Assembly (NCBI RefSeq): GCF_009696275.1
Contig: NZ_VUMI01000014.1
Span: 1-64,000 of the forward strand
Length of the DNA stretch: 64,000 nt
Direction: 5' to 3'
From: Eisenbergiella porci
GTDB taxonomy: Bacteria; Bacillota; Clostridia; Lachnospirales; Lachnospiraceae
Below, piece by piece: positions 13,614 to 22,238 of this stretch (position 1 is the first letter of the stretch; each line of letters opens with the position of its first letter). The notes beneath the pieces are model-generated. The model did not search any database. It was not told the origin of the DNA and was given only the letters and a program-made list of their open reading frames with translations. Made by a program: the position numbers and the translations under genes.

Positions 13614-14474
13614 CTATTTTTCCTTCCCGCAGCCGCAGGCAGCCAGAATGGCATCCCTGGCCTCCGTCAGCGTGGTTGCGTCCGTTTCCACCGCAAGCCC
13701 CGCTTCCTTCAGCGTATGCATGATATAAGTCACCGAAGGGGCAGCAAGTCCCACCGCTTCCAACTCTTTTACGTGGCGGAACACCTTTTTCGGTTCATCG
13801 TCATACATCACGCTGCCCTTGTTCATCACAATAATACGGTTTACATAATTAGCAACATCCTCCATACTGTGGGATACCAGCACAATCGTCATTCCTGTTT
13901 TTTCACGCAGTTCTGAGATCTCCCCCAGTATCTCATCCCTTCCCTTCGGGTCCAGCCCTGCGGTAGGCTCGTCCAGGACAAGCACATCCGGCTTCATGGC
14001 AAGCACGCCCGCAATGGCCACTCTTCTTTTCTGCCCGCCGGACAGGTCAAAGGGTGACTGCTGATAATATTCCTCACCGATCCCCACAAGCTCCAGCGCT
14101 TCCCTGGCCCGGCCTTCCGCCTCTTCCCTGGAAAGCCCCAGGTTCTTCGGTCCGAAGCATACATCGGTAAAAACATCGATTTCAAAAAGCTGATGTTCCG
14201 GGTACTGGAATACCAGCCCCACCTTGCTGCGCAGCTCCTTCATATTATAATCTTTGTCGTAAATATTCTTTCCATTATAATAGATCGCGCCGTCCGTTGC
14301 CTTCAGCAGGCCGTTCAGATGCTGCACCAGCGTGGATTTCCCGGAACCGGTATGTCCGATAAGCCCGATAAACTGCCCGTCCTCTATGGAAATGCATACA
14401 TCCTTCAGCGCCGCCACAGACAGCTCGGTGTCCGCGTCATATATATAATTCACATGCTCCAGTTTAATCGCCAT
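13614..14474 (-). CDS. ecfA2: ECF transporter ATPase EcfA2
   Basis: This 286-residue ABC ATPase is the second of the heterodimeric pair that energises vitamin uptake. It has Walker [10 protein letters not shown], signature [13 protein letters not shown] and Walker [14 protein letters not shown]. Its start overlaps the 3' end of ecfA1 by 11 bases. The C-terminal tail ends in a Cys-rich CGCGKEK. All ATPase motifs are intact. Confidence 0.95.
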   Translation of the reverse strand: MAIKLEHVNYIYDADTELSVAALKDVCISIEDGQFIGLIGHTGSGKSTLVQHLNGLLKATDGAIYYNGKNIYDKDYNMKELRSKVGLVFQYPEHQLFEIDVFTDVCFGPKNLGLSREEAEGRAREALELVGIGEEYYQQSPFDLSGGQKRRVAIAGVLAMKPDVLVLDEPTAGLDPKGRDEILGEISELREKTGMTIVLVSHSMEDVANYVNRIIVMNKGSVMYDDEPKKVFRHVKELEAVGLAAPSVTYIMHTLKEAGLAVETDATTLTEARDAILAACGCGKEK

Positions 14475-15351
14475 TTTGTTTCTCCGTAATTTTAAGCAGT
14501 TCCCTTTTCAGTTCTTCCGTGGTAAGGATTCCATCAGGCAACAAAAGCCCTTTCTTTTTCAGTTCATAGGCAAGCAGCGTCACCTGCGGCACATCCAGCC
14601 GGAGATTCTTCAGCTCCTCCACTCTGGAAAAAACCTCCCGCGGCGTTCCTTCCATAACCACCTGTCCCTCATCCATGACAAAAACCTTATCCGCATGAAT
14701 GACCTCTTCCATATAGTGGGTGATGAGAATAACCGTCACATTTTCCACATCGTTCAGCGCCCGTGCCGCGCGTATTACTTCCCTGCGGCCGCTGGGATCC
14801 AGCATGGCCGTAGGCTCATCCAGCACGATGCACTTGGGATGCATGGCCAGGACACCCGCAATGGATACTCTCTGCTTCTGTCCGCCGGAAAGCTTATTGG
14901 GCGAATACTTCCTGTATTCGTACATTCCCACTGCCTTCAGGCTTTCCTCCACGCGTTCCCATATTTCCTTTGTGGGGACTCCCATGTTCTCCGGTCCGAA
15001 GCCCACATCCTCCTCCACCACCTGCCCGATGATCTGGTTGTCCGGATTCTGGAACACCATGCCCGCCGTCTGCCTGATATCCCAGACATTGCTTTCTTCA
15101 GCGGTTACCCTGCCGTCCACCCAGACGGTTCCCGAGGTGGGCACCAGCAGCGCATTGATGTGCTTTGCCAGCGTGGACTTGCCGGAACCATTGTGCCCCA
15201 GGATGGCGATAAAATCACCCTGCTTCACCTCCAGGCTCACATTGTCCACAGCCCGGATTGTCCCGTCCTCGTTTCCTTCCTCATCGTGCCTGATATAATC
15301 GAAGGTTAATTCTTTTGTTTTTATAATCTCTTTTACCGCTTCGTTTTCCAT
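14464..15351 (-). CDS. ecfA1: ECF transporter ATPase EcfA1
   Basis: This 295-residue ABC ATPase is the first of the pair. It has Walker [11 protein letters not shown]-loop NPDNQIIGQ, signature [13 protein letters not shown] and Walker [14 protein letters not shown]. It opens the ecfA1-ecfA2-ecfT-truA-surE unit. In most Firmicutes it follows rplQ closely; here an 8-kb accessory block lies between the two, so it probably needs its own promoter in 15352-15460, where I see no consensus match. Confidence 0.95.
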   Translation of the reverse strand: MENEAVKEIIKTKELTFDYIRHDEEGNEDGTIRAVDNVSLEVKQGDFIAILGHNGSGKSTLAKHINALLVPTSGTVWVDGRVTAEESNVWDIRQTAGMVFQNPDNQIIGQVVEEDVGFGPENMGVPTKEIWERVEESLKAVGMYEYRKYSPNKLSGGQKQRVSIAGVLAMHPKCIVLDEPTAMLDPSGRREVIRAARALNDVENVTVILITHYMEEVIHADKVFVMDEGQVVMEGTPREVFSRVEELKNLRLDVPQVTLLAYELKKKGLLLPDGILTTEELKRELLKITEKQNGD

Positions 15352-15460
15352 ATGCTATCCTGTATCTGAAAATTGGTGCAGCCATAGGTATACAACTGCA
15401 AATATTGGTTTCAATTACGGCCACCTTCCTATTTTACTAGAGTCTATAAAGAATTACAAG

Positions 15461-15612
15461 AGTAACAGTTCAGGCAGGTTCAGGCAGGTTTGCGCATTCA
15501 CTGCACAAACCGTGAGAAAACGTGGAAGAAGCAGGCATCCGCCCCTCGCCGGAGGCGACTTATCGTGGGTGGATACAGTAACAATTCGGTCCGGCCGGAG
15601 GCTGGACTGTTA
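15461..15612. repeat. MITE-like palindromic element with flanking ATTACAAG direct repeats
   Basis: The ends are related inverted repeats (TAACAGTTCAG at 15463-15473, CTGGACTGTTA at 15602-15612, one mismatch). They are flanked by direct copies of ATTACAAG at 15453-15460 and 15613-15620, resembling a target duplication. The inside is hairpin-rich (ATCCGCCC with GGGTGGAT; GGTCCGGCC with GGCTGGACT) and has no ORF. Related TAACAGT palindromes occur elsewhere in the window. A non-autonomous element is likely. Confidence 0.5.
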
Positions 15613-15639
15613 ATTACAAGAAAACGGTGATAATAATTC

Positions 15640-15668
15640 TTGCAGTTGGCGGCACAGTTGGTTATAAT
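15640..15668 (+). promoter_or_regulatory. MATE gene promoter
   Basis: TTGCAG (15640-15645) and TATAAT (15663-15668) with a 17-base spacer precede the MATE start codon by 56 bases. Confidence 0.75.
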
Positions 15669-15723
15669 CTATAGCTGGTGTAGAAAATTCTTTCTACGCC
15701 AATTTATCCATCAGGGGGGAGCT

Positions 15724-17127
15724 ATGAAAACACAAAAGAAGCATGTCAATGATTTTGGAAATGATTCCGTACCAGGACTGGTACTCAGGGTATCCGTCCC
15801 GTTTATGTTCGCTCAGTTCGTCAACGTTATGTACAGCATCGTAGACCGCATTTATATAGGCAATATTCCGGCTGCCGGGGCCGATTCCCTGGCAGGGGCC
15901 GGCGTATGCGCGCCCATCATCACCCTTCTGTCCTCCTTTGCCACGCTCATCGGCATCGGCGGATCCATACTCTTTTCCATGCGTCTCGGACAGAATGATA
16001 AAAAAGATGCGGAAAAAATACTGGGGAACTGTTTTTCCACGCTGATTCTGTTTTCTGCGGCGCTGACCCTGATTTTCCTGCTCAGCAAGGGAATGCTTCT
16101 TCATTGGTTCGGCGCCAGTGATGTGACCTATCCTTATGCCAATACCTATCTGACCATATATACCTGCGGCACCTTTTTTGCACTGCTTTCCATGGGAATG
16201 AATTACTTTATTACCGCCCAGGGGTATCCGCTCTTAGGCATGGTGACGACGCTCATCGGCGCCATCCTGAACATTATACTGGACCCGCTGTTTATCTTTG
16301 TTTTCCATATGGATATCGCAGGGGCCGCGGTGGCCACGGTGCTTGCCCAGCTGGCTTCCTGCATTTTCGTCCTCTGCGTCCTTTACAGGAAAAGCATGCC
16401 GGTCCCCCTCCATCTGCGCAGGCCCGATCCTGTACTTGTCAAAAGGATCCTGGCTCTGGGTTTTTCCCCTTTCCTGATTCTGGCCACCGACAGCATTATC
16501 ATCATTGCGATGAATGCGGTCCTGCAGTATCACGGCGGGCCGGGCTACGGGGATACGCTCATCACCTGCGCCACCATCGTCCAGAGCTATATGATGCTGA
16601 TTACCTCCCCCATGCTGGGGATTACCGGCGGTTCCCAGCCGCTTATCAGCTTTAATTACGGTGCGAACAAGCCGGAGCGTATCCGGAAAATCGTGTTCTG
16701 CGTGCTTATGCTGTGTATCGGCTTCACTTCCTTTATGTTTCTGGTTTCCCGGTTCCTGCCCGCGGCATTTGCAGGTATTTTTACCAATAATGCAGAATAC
16801 ATAGAGCTTTCCGTCTGGGGCATACGCGCCTTTACCATGATGATAATCCCCTTAAGCCTGCAGTATACCTTCGTGGATTCCCTTACTGCACTGGGAATGA
16901 CCGGACTTTCCCTGTTCCTGTCGCTGTTCCGCAAGACCACCTATTTTGTGGCCACCTGCCTGCTGCCCTTCGCTTTTACCGCGGCAAGCGCATTCTATGC
17001 GGAGCCGATTGCGGACGGCATTGCGGCGCTCACCTCAACCACCGCCTTTGTCATTGTGTACATGAAATATCTGAAAGGGACCGGCAGCCTGATGGAAATT
17101 GGCACCGGACGCGGACAGGCGGCGTAA
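15724..17127 (+). CDS. MATE-family multidrug/toxin exporter
   Basis: I place the start at the ATG at 15724, after GGGGGGAG. The 467-residue protein has about 12 membrane segments in two related halves, as in MATE (NorM/DinF/MepA-like) sodium- or proton-driven exporters. The family's start (VPGLVLRVSVPFMFAQFVN) and the repeated ITSPMLGITGG-type loop, as in MepA-like proteins, are present. It stands alone with its own promoter and terminator, divergent from ecfA1 and convergent with the sugar operon. Substrate cannot be predicted. Confidence 0.88.
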   Translation: MKTQKKHVNDFGNDSVPGLVLRVSVPFMFAQFVNVMYSIVDRIYIGNIPAAGADSLAGAGVCAPIITLLSSFATLIGIGGSILFSMRLGQNDKKDAEKILGNCFSTLILFSAALTLIFLLSKGMLLHWFGASDVTYPYANTYLTIYTCGTFFALLSMGMNYFITAQGYPLLGMVTTLIGAILNIILDPLFIFVFHMDIAGAAVATVLAQLASCIFVLCVLYRKSMPVPLHLRRPDPVLVKRILALGFSPFLILATDSIIIIAMNAVLQYHGGPGYGDTLITCATIVQSYMMLITSPMLGITGGSQPLISFNYGANKPERIRKIVFCVLMLCIGFTSFMFLVSRFLPAAFAGIFTNNAEYIELSVWGIRAFTMMIIPLSLQYTFVDSLTALGMTGLSLFLSLFRKTTYFVATCLLPFAFTAASAFYAEPIADGIAALTSTTAFVIVYMKYLKGTGSLMEIGTGRGQAA

Positions 17128-17151
17128 AAGCCCACGTTTTCCTTTTCTCAT

Positions 17152-17220
17152 AAAAAAAGCGTAATCAGAAAGGTTCGGCCCCTTCCGGCCGCCCTGCTGT
17201 TTACGCTTTTGTTGTTTTTA
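17152..17220. terminator. Bidirectional terminator
   Basis: AAAAGCGTAA (17155-17164) pairs with TTACGCTTTT (17201-17210), with an inner GC-rich hairpin. T runs follow on both strands. It ends the MATE transcript and the convergent sugar-operon transcript. Confidence 0.8.
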
Positions 17221-17230
17221 TGTTTCCGGC

Positions 17231-18067
17231 CTACGCCTCATCCCACAGCCTCTCCATAAACTCCCTGGCTGCCACTGCGTTCTCCGGCACGGTATCCTCC
17301 AGCGTCGCATGGATATAAGGCTTATCCTTTTTCATAAAATGAATGAGATCGCTGTAGTCCATAATTCCCTGCCCTGCCGCCATGGAAATCACCTTTCCAT
17401 CCTTCACGGTAAAGTCCTTGACATGGATCACCGCCACATCCTCTCCCAGAATATCAATGGCGTTCTTTACCACATCCTTCTGATTTGCAGCGTTTGATCC
17501 ATCCAGAAGATTCACCGGATCCAAAATGATCTGCAGGTTCGGGGAAGCAATGGCACGAAGCACCTGCCTCGCCCGTTCCGGGCTGTATACAATGTGCTGG
17601 CACACCGGCTCAATCGCCACCACCACACCCATTTTTTCCGCATACTCCACCACGTAGGACAGATTCTTAATGAAAAAATTCAAAGCCTCCCGGGTACGCG
17701 CGGCCGGGTCCGGCGCATAGAACACATTGGGGTTCCCCGTCTCAGTCCCCACCACGCCCGCTCCCAGCCAGGAAGCGAAACGGATCTGCGCTTTGTAGGT
17801 TTCTATTGTTTTCGCAAGCTCCGTACTGTCCGGTGTGGCCAGGTTCAAATAACAGCCCAATACGGCCACATCCAGATCATTTTCGGCAAACAGCCTTTTC
17901 AGATACATGGCAAAGCCCGGTGTCAGTGTTGTGTTCTTTATGGGGAAATCATCAATCACCTTTCCCAGGGCCACATGGGCGCAGGTAAAGCCCTGCTCCC
18001 TGGTATGCGCCAGCCTCTGGGGAAGCGCCATTTTTACTGTATCATGCAAACGGATTCCTATCTGCAT
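17231..18067 (-). CDS. Sugar phosphate isomerase/epimerase-like TIM barrel protein
   Basis: This 278-residue protein belongs to the AP-endonuclease-2-like TIM barrel family that includes sugar isomerases and epimerases. Metal-binding residues are suggested by Glu in VVGTETGNP, Glu in VVAIEPVCQH, Asp in QIILDPVNLLD, His in VIHVKDF and Glu in HATLED. Its ATG follows AGGAGATA. It is the last gene of the operon with GH112 and GH105, so a substrate released by those enzymes, such as L-rhamnose or a galactose derivative, is likely. The exact reaction cannot be told. Confidence 0.8.
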   Translation of the reverse strand: MQIGIRLHDTVKMALPQRLAHTREQGFTCAHVALGKVIDDFPIKNTTLTPGFAMYLKRLFAENDLDVAVLGCYLNLATPDSTELAKTIETYKAQIRFASWLGAGVVGTETGNPNVFYAPDPAARTREALNFFIKNLSYVVEYAEKMGVVVAIEPVCQHIVYSPERARQVLRAIASPNLQIILDPVNLLDGSNAANQKDVVKNAIDILGEDVAVIHVKDFTVKDGKVISMAAGQGIMDYSDLIHFMKKDKPYIHATLEDTVPENAVAAREFMERLWDEA

Positions 18068-18084
18068 CGCATTATCTCCTCTGC

Positions 18085-18114
18085 GGTAACAGCCCGGTTA
18101 ACCGAACTGTTACC
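18085..18114. repeat. TAACAGT-type palindrome between operon genes
   Basis: GGTAACAG and CTGTTACC pair over 8 bp around an inner CGGTTAACCG palindrome. It lies in the 54-base space between the GH112 and isomerase genes and may affect mRNA processing. It resembles the ends of the element at 15461-15612 and the hairpins at 23256 and 29817. Confidence 0.5.
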
Positions 18115-18121
18115 TTTTTAA

Positions 18122-20296
18122 TCAGATATTCAGCATCTTCGTCGCGTAAGGCTCCAGCTGCGTCTCCACATTGCCCTTCTGCGTCCGCACCACTGCGGCC
18201 TGCGGCTGATCACTGTTGTTGATAACCACCAGACGGCCGCTTCCCGGATAATAAGCGCATTCCGTATTCGCATTATCCGTCAGGTAAAGACCGTTCAAAT
18301 CCTCCCGTCCCGCCAGCAAAATCAGGTTCAGGAGCAATCTGGTATTTTCAATCGTCTTTTCAAAGGAAGCCAGATAAATTCCAAGGCCTTTTCCAAATTC
18401 ATTGATTGTAAACACAGGCACGCCGCCGTCCTCTGCCAGAACCTTTGCTTTTCCGTCGGTGAGATAAGGAATTCCCTTGCGGTAATCTCCTTTCTTCTTT
18501 ACGAAGCTGCCTTCCGGCATCAGGCCTTCTATGTTTTCTACGGCAAACTGCCATTTACCATGGCAGATACGCGCGCCGGTATCCTCATCCACACCCAGCA
18601 CAGGCGCCATACGGAAAAATGTATCATAGTCTTCCACCGCGGAAGGTTCATTCACGCCGATAAACGCGCCCCCTTCATAAACGAAACGTGTCAGCTTCTC
18701 CACAACCGCAGGGTTCTTCCACACATCGCCGCCGCTCCATGCACTGCCTGCAAAGCCCGCATTAATAACTACGTCCACATCCTCAAGCGCGCCGTTTAAC
18801 ACGTCCTCAAAGCTGATAAAGGATACATCCACCGGCAGGCCGGACAACGCTTCATTGATATGTATCAAATCGTTCATATAGGTTTCATGGAAGTGTCCGG
18901 AAAGCGTCCAGGAACGCAGTTTTCCCCAATAATGCAGCACCGCCGCCTTAGTCCTGATACTGTAAGGCTTTCCTTCCTCATGGAAGCTGCCAAAGGTGCG
19001 GAATTCATCCCCCACCTGTTCTATATAATCGCAGAAATCCGGATAATCCTGCACCAGATGCAGATATCCTCCCAGGCTGATCCGCTGTATCGGCTCACGC
19101 AGAAGCGCCCTTCTCACGCTGTTCCAGTACTTTTTCGCCTCCAGCGTGGGATCTCCGCCCTCCATAAAGGTAGGCGCGCCGCCAAGCCCCACAGGGAACA
19201 GATAAGGATGCAGGCGAAGCTCATGGGTATCCACCTTAACCCCCGCGCACAGCCTTGCTTCATAGCCTGAAAAAACACACTTAATCAATCCGTCAAAGCC
19301 GAACTCCTGGAACCTGCCGTTATAAGGCTCGATTCCCACCCAGCTGTCGTCGTAGAATACATATGCCTTTTTACCGTACTCATGCACCATATCAATCAGC
19401 TTACGGCCAAAGGAAATCACGAAATCATTGATAAACTCCATCCAATCGGCCTTATGCTGATTTCCCGGCATATGAGTCACATGCAGCTTGCCCTGATTGA
19501 CAAAATCCTCTGCCGTAAGCTCATATCCGTATTTATCCGCAAATGCGTTAAGCGCCCTCTCACTCACCGTGAAATCATAAGAGCCCCAGTCCGTATACAG
19601 ATTCCTGTCTCTTACATCGCTTCCCCAAATCCATACGAAATTATAGAACATGGAGGTAAAACGCACTACCGTTGTCGCCGGATGCGTCTCGCACCACTCC
19701 TTCATCCAGCCCGTTAAAAACTCCTGCGTCTCCGGATACATGGGATCGATCTGCATCAGATGTTCCTTATCCCAGTTGTTTGTCGTATGGTTATACATGG
19801 AGATTTCTTCCCAGATACGATAAGCCATAAAGCTCACCGTATAGGAATGAAAGGCTGCAGGCTCATTGACCGTCACACTGCCGGCCGCCTTGTCGTAACT
19901 CCACTTCTCCCGCGGTACAAGCGTATCCGTGGTCCTGTCATATACCTGCCAGTAACGCATGGCATTTTCACTGTCATTAATACGGAACTGCTCCTCAAAA
20001 AAACCTTCCATCAGGCAGACAGTCAGCTTACCTTCCACTGCCACCGCCGGGCTGGTCATAAGGAAACACTGCTGCAGCTTATCCTGATTCTCCCTGCCCC
20101 ATTCATTATGATCCCTTATCATGCAAATGGTGGAATAAATTCCATAGCCTGCATCTAAAATTTCATCTGACAGCACCGTTCCGTCACTGTCCCGGATCAC
20201 ATCCGCCCCCCATTTTTCCGCCAGCTCCAACGTCAGCTTCTCATAGCCTGCCTCACCGGGCAGGGTAAAATTCCCTTTTCTTTTCACTTCACACAT
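18122..20296 (-). CDS. GH112 galactoside phosphorylase
   Basis: This 724-residue protein is a GH112 phosphorylase, which cleaves a galactosyl bond with phosphate to give alpha-galactose 1-phosphate. Family segments are plain: MYNHTTNNWDKEH near 168-180, FYDDSWVGIEPYNG at 314-327 containing the probable acid catalyst Asp316 or Asp317, and FPVGLGGAPTFMEGGDPT. No signal peptide, so it acts in the cytosol. Members use galacto-N-biose/lacto-N-biose or beta-1,4-galactosyl-L-rhamnose. The co-transcribed GH105 favours galactosyl-rhamnose from rhamnogalacturonan I, but this is context only. Its ATG follows AGGAGTG. Confidence 0.9.
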   Translation of the reverse strand: MCEVKRKGNFTLPGEAGYEKLTLELAEKWGADVIRDSDGTVLSDEILDAGYGIYSTICMIRDHNEWGRENQDKLQQCFLMTSPAVAVEGKLTVCLMEGFFEEQFRINDSENAMRYWQVYDRTTDTLVPREKWSYDKAAGSVTVNEPAAFHSYTVSFMAYRIWEEISMYNHTTNNWDKEHLMQIDPMYPETQEFLTGWMKEWCETHPATTVVRFTSMFYNFVWIWGSDVRDRNLYTDWGSYDFTVSERALNAFADKYGYELTAEDFVNQGKLHVTHMPGNQHKADWMEFINDFVISFGRKLIDMVHEYGKKAYVFYDDSWVGIEPYNGRFQEFGFDGLIKCVFSGYEARLCAGVKVDTHELRLHPYLFPVGLGGAPTFMEGGDPTLEAKKYWNSVRRALLREPIQRISLGGYLHLVQDYPDFCDYIEQVGDEFRTFGSFHEEGKPYSIRTKAAVLHYWGKLRSWTLSGHFHETYMNDLIHINEALSGLPVDVSFISFEDVLNGALEDVDVVINAGFAGSAWSGGDVWKNPAVVEKLTRFVYEGGAFIGVNEPSAVEDYDTFFRMAPVLGVDEDTGARICHGKWQFAVENIEGLMPEGSFVKKKGDYRKGIPYLTDGKAKVLAEDGGVPVFTINEFGKGLGIYLASFEKTIENTRLLLNLILLAGREDLNGLYLTDNANTECAYYPGSGRLVVINNSDQPQAAVVRTQKGNVETQLEPYATKMLNI

Positions 20297-20316
20297 CTTT
20301 TTACACTCCTGTCTGA

Positions 20317-21369
20317 TTATAAAGCGCCGTCCTTCGCCGCATCATTGGCCGTAAGCAGCCCCGAGAAAAATGCCAGAGCCAGTCCCTGGCCCCAACCCTG
20401 AATCCAGCGTTTGGAAATCTCTCTGTAACCGTCCCGATCCTTCATTACTGCCGTACCGCCGGATACATTCATCACCTTGCCGTCCTTGCTCACATTGGCA
20501 AGAAGTCCCTTGATTGCCTTGTTGATATACTTGGAATGGAGGGGATTTCCTTTTTCCAGCATAGCCGCAGCTATTCCCGCGGAAGCAGAAACCTCTTCAT
20601 AAGACTCCTCATCATCCAGAATGGTCCTCCACAGGCCATTTTCCGTCTGTAAAAGCTTCAGCGCCGCCAGCTGCTCATTCAGCGAACCCGTCACCTCCAG
20701 GAACTTCGGATACAGATAAGCCTCCGGAAGAATTGCCCCTACCTGAGACATGGTATACGCCGCCCAGGCATTCGCCCTGCCCCAGTAAAAACCGGACATA
20801 TGATCCCCCGTTATATTATTGTAGCCATGATAATACAGCCCCGTTTCCGGATTCTGCAGATAATGGATATGCCAGTAATACTGATTCAGCGCATCCTCAA
20901 TAATCTCCTCATCCTTCAACTTCACGCCCACTCTGAGCAGGAAAAACGCCGCCATAAAAAGCGTATCGGCCCAGGCCTGCTCCGGGAAATCATTATTTGC
21001 GGAAACCGTATGCTGCAGCACATGGTCCCCAAACCGCAGCGCATCCTTACGCAGATAAGCCACCTTGCTCATCGCCACGTCCCAATACTTCTCATCCCCG
21101 GTCGCTTCATACAGCGTGATCAGGCAATGCCCCATAGCGCACGTATTCACCGTCCACTGCGGCGGCAGCCCCAGCTCCATATACTCATCCACCCTGTTTT
21201 TCAGAAGTTCCAGATACTCCTCATTCTTCGTAACCTCCCACGCCTTTGCGATTCCATAATAAGCCACACCGCAAGGCCAGTCCCAGGTCAGGTCCATATT
21301 CATTGTCTTATGGACAATCCTGTCAATAACCTCCACTATCTCTTTCCTGTCAAAATCCAGCTTCAGCAT
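20317..21369 (-). CDS. GH105 unsaturated rhamnogalacturonyl hydrolase-like protein
   Basis: This 350-residue (alpha/alpha)6-barrel protein matches GH105 (YteR/YesR type), which removes the unsaturated galacturonyl residue that pectate/rhamnogalacturonan lyases leave. The catalytic Asp lies in EQAWADTLFM and the substrate-side FYWGRANAW is typical. No signal peptide is seen, so it is cytosolic. It is the first gene of the operon; GH112 starts 20 bases after its stop. Its ATG follows AAGGAGAG. The rest of a pectin pathway is not in the window. Confidence 0.85.
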   Translation of the reverse strand: MLKLDFDRKEIVEVIDRIVHKTMNMDLTWDWPCGVAYYGIAKAWEVTKNEEYLELLKNRVDEYMELGLPPQWTVNTCAMGHCLITLYEATGDEKYWDVAMSKVAYLRKDALRFGDHVLQHTVSANNDFPEQAWADTLFMAAFFLLRVGVKLKDEEIIEDALNQYYWHIHYLQNPETGLYYHGYNNITGDHMSGFYWGRANAWAAYTMSQVGAILPEAYLYPKFLEVTGSLNEQLAALKLLQTENGLWRTILDDEESYEEVSASAGIAAAMLEKGNPLHSKYINKAIKGLLANVSKDGKVMNVSGGTAVMKDRDGYREISKRWIQGWGQGLALAFFSGLLTANDAAKDGAL

Positions 21370-21800
21370 CCCTGCACTCTCCTTCTCCGGATATCCCCGG
21401 TTTTATTATGTAAATAGGTAACTGTTCCATCTCACTACAGCTACTCCCACTTATTCTGCCATCTTCTCCAGCCTGTCTCTATCATAAATGATAATCCCCT
21501 CCATTTCTATTTATTTTCAATAATATACTTTGCAATTTCAACCATTTATGCTATCCTGATTTTAGATTCCGCGCAATATTTCATTCTTTTTTAGAGCTTT
21601 TAAAAATCAAAACCGTTAAAATGCTTATTTTTCAGGAAGACAGACAATTTTTATGGTTTTTCTACACAATTTATAGCATATCCTGTTCGTTATTTTTTTG
21701 CCAAAGTGGTTGTAATTAGTATCTTTTTATTCACATAGCCTTATTAGAGAATTGTAACCCCTATAGAAAATTTGAATTTATTGAAAGGTTGAATTGAGAG
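21370..21800. other. AT-rich intergenic region upstream of the sugar operon and the DHFR gene
   Basis: No gene is seen in this 431-base stretch. The part from about 21480 on is clearly more AT-rich than its surroundings, like the DHFR gene that follows. A half palindrome GGTAACTGTTCC lies at about 21417-21428. A weak minus-strand promoter for the sugar operon is possible at TTGAAA about 21540 with 17-base spacing, but its -10 is poor, as expected for an activator-dependent promoter. Confidence 0.4.
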
Positions 21801-22214
21801 ATGATAGCATTAATTGTAGCCCGTTCCCGAAATAATGTAATTGGAAGGAACGGTCAGATACCTTGGAAAATTAAAGGAGAACAGGCGCAGTTTAGAAAAT
21901 TAACTACTGGTAATGTTGTTGTTATGGGACGTAGATCTTATGAAGAAATTGGTCATCCTCTTCCAAATAGAATGAATATCATAGTTTCCCTTAGTGCTAA
22001 TTATTCAGGCGAAAATCTAGTAACAGTGAGTTCTCTTCAAGAGGCAATTGAAGCTGCTGGAGATGCTAATATTTATGTATGTGGTGGGTATGGTTTATTC
22101 ATGGAAGCAATTCCTATAGTAGAAAAGATGTATATCACTGAGATAGACATTGAATTAAAGGATGGAGATGTGTTTTTCCCTGAATTCAATAAGGATGACC
22201 GCCGCACCAGATAG
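21801..22214 (+). pseudogene. Dihydrofolate reductase gene, C-terminally truncated, DfrF-like
   Basis: The first 133 residues read as a good DHFR: VARSRNNVIGRNGQIPWKIK, active-site Glu27, GNVVVMGRRSYEEIG, and the NADPH-binding CGGYGLF at 94-100. After FFPEFNKDD the text becomes RRTR and stops, about 25 residues short of a normal DHFR, losing the last beta strands. The change coincides with a jump from AT-rich to GC-rich DNA at about 22200, so a deletion or recombination cut the gene. From memory it is close to trimethoprim-insensitive DfrF-type enzymes of Gram-positive mobile elements. Function is probably lost, but not certain. Confidence 0.7.
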
Positions 22215-22238
22215 AATACCCAAAAAGAGGAACTCATC

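Larger units (their letters stand above)
15352..15723. other. Intergenic region between divergent ecfA1 and the MATE gene
   Basis: This 372-base stretch has no gene. It contains a MITE-like palindromic element (15461-15612), a tandem GTTCAGGCAG duplication near 15468-15486, the MATE promoter (15640-15668) and a leader hairpin of 11 bp (TGGTGTAGAAA with TTTCTACGCCA, about 15675-15700). No riboswitch class is recognised. Confidence 0.6.

Noticed and set aside
15400-15723. A riboswitch for the MATE gene
   Set aside because: The structured part lies before the promoter and fits a repeat element; the true leader is short, with one hairpin and no known aptamer.
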